Origin: an uncultured Bdellovibrionales bacterium
Lineage (GTDB): Bacteria > Bdellovibrionota > Bdellovibrionia > Bdellovibrionales > UBA1609
Direction of reading: 5' to 3'
Assembly (NCBI GenBank): GCA_903833275.1
Contig: CAILEP010000008.1
Span: 1 to 64,000 of the forward strand
Length of the DNA: 64,000 bases
Position 1 is the first letter of the stretch. Every line of letters begins with the position of its first letter. The notes beneath the pieces were generated by a model. It did no database searches. It was given only the letters and a program-made list of their open reading frames with translations, and had not been told where the DNA came from. This document shows positions 63,458 to 64,000 of this stretch, in pieces. A program made the translations under genes and the position numbers.

Positions 63458-64000
63458 TTCTTACGCCTTGCCTTCGGCTTTGCCCCGGTCGTTGATGCCT
63501 GGGCGCCGCTTGCAATTTTAAGCTCGCCGATGTCACCACATCTCAATTCGCAAATGGTGTTAAACGGCACCATTCGCTGACTCTGCCCGTGGCCTGCCTT
63601 AAGCCCTCGAAAAACGGCAAACCCAGCATTATCAGCAAAGCGTTGAATCACTGCTGAAATGCTCTCGCTGCCATCTTTCTCTTCACCGCCAACAAACTCG
63701 CCAAAGACCACGGCGCGGGTTGAAGCAAAATAGCCGGCCTGCTCAAGTTGAACCAATATTCTATCGACGCGATACCCGCGTTCGCCAATGTCTTCAAAAA
63801 CCAAGACAGCCTCTTTCGGAGTCACCTGAAACGCCGTGCCCAAATGCGATTGCGTCACCGTAAGATTGCCACCAAAGACTCGACCGCGCAGCGTGCGCTT
63901 GGCGCGAGCCTTTGCATTCAGCGGCATTAAACCGCTGTGAACAACATTTTCAACGCGACCAAAAACCACGTCGAGAGCTTCATTCACTTGATCGAGCGGC
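63454..64000 (-). CDS. ldcA: LD-carboxypeptidase (peptidase S66), partial
   Basis: The frame runs off the right window edge; only the C-terminal domain (about 181 residues) is seen. GRVFGGNLTVTQSHLGT, VLVFEDIGERGYRVDRILVQL and FRGLKAGHG match S66 family murein LD-carboxypeptidases, with the catalytic Glu in FEDIGE and His near GHG; the nucleophilic serine lies in the missing N-terminal part. LdcA removes the terminal D-Ala from tetrapeptides, supplying the tripeptide that Mpl uses. It ends in a lysine/arginine-rich tail (AKPKARRKK). Confidence 0.88.
   Translation of the reverse strand, partial: PLDQVNEALDVVFGRVENVVHSGLMPLNAKARAKRTLRGRVFGGNLTVTQSHLGTAFQVTPKEAVLVFEDIGERGYRVDRILVQLEQAGYFASTRAVVFGEFVGGEEKDGSESISAVIQRFADNAGFAVFRGLKAGHGQSQRMVPFNTICELRCGDIGELKIASGAQASTTGAKPKARRKK

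Noticed and set aside
1-64000. CRISPR arrays, insertion sequences, prophage genes
   Set aside because: No regularly spaced repeat array, transposase, integrase or phage structural gene was seen on reading both strands.

Overview
The window most likely comes from a member of the Bdellovibrionota (Bdellovibrio-like predatory or related bacteria). This is an inference, not a search result. It rests on a complete quinol:cytochrome c oxidoreductase (alternative complex III, actABCDEF) operon, a bacterial mevalonate pathway with a type 2 IPP isomerase, chemoreceptors with an unusual hairpin tip ([17 protein letters not shown] type), fused chemotaxis and PTS proteins, and many secreted proteins of unknown function. 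Coding density is high and base composition is near 50% GC. No insertion sequence, prophage, CRISPR array or rRNA gene was seen.

Layout, left to right. 1-411: tail of a four-helix-bundle (S23-like) protein and one copy of an unexplained conserved element. 412-9976: mscL and a chemotaxis cluster. cheA-cheW run on the minus strand; cheY, a STAS-CheX fusion, a soluble chemoreceptor and a CheR-CheB fusion run on the plus strand; a membrane chemoreceptor and a secreted ankyrin protein follow. 9977-16125: a structured intergenic region, a GlcNAc/glucose-type PTS (EIIA-HPr-EI fusion plus EIIC with two EIIB domains) and two secreted cytochromes c. 16126-17123: a small secreted protein and a tRNA-Pro(GGG) with a hairpin-rich partial duplication downstream of it. 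17124-23178: pheST, a SpoU methyltransferase, a beta-carbonic anhydrase and a secreted protein with a possible caspase-like His/Cys pair. 23370-30121: a minus-strand run rpmI-rplT-fni-mvaA-pmk-mvaD-mvk-unknown, in which the isoprenoid genes follow the ribosomal protein genes with overlapping ends. 30360-32121: a small lipoprotein-like gene, a secreted protein and a DUF3050 protein. 32118-46363: a minus-strand run N-formylglutamate amidohydrolase-resB-ccsA-actABCDEF-thrS-infC. 46409-54067: PduO-type adenosyltransferase, GNAT protein, thioesterase, LuxR-type regulator, glnD and mutS. 54244-58446: L,D-transpeptidase, secreted proteins, a tiny hydrophobic peptide, a decayed LysM gene abutting a 5'-truncated fimbrial usher, and a spore-coat-U-type adhesin. 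58447-64000: second copy of the conserved element, then a peptidoglycan-recycling run ldcA-serine hydrolase-unknown-mpl.

The genes join into a few themes: sensing (chemotaxis), sugar uptake (PTS), respiration (ACIII with its own cytochrome c maturation pair and soluble cytochromes), isoprenoid synthesis by mevalonate (HMG-CoA synthase is not in the window), translation (pheST, thrS, infC, rpmI, rplT) and cell-wall recycling. The strongest candidates for something undescribed are the approximately 120-bp conserved element present at both ends of the window in opposite orientation, the tRNA-Pro-derived hairpin cassette, and the ribosomal-protein/mevalonate gene run.
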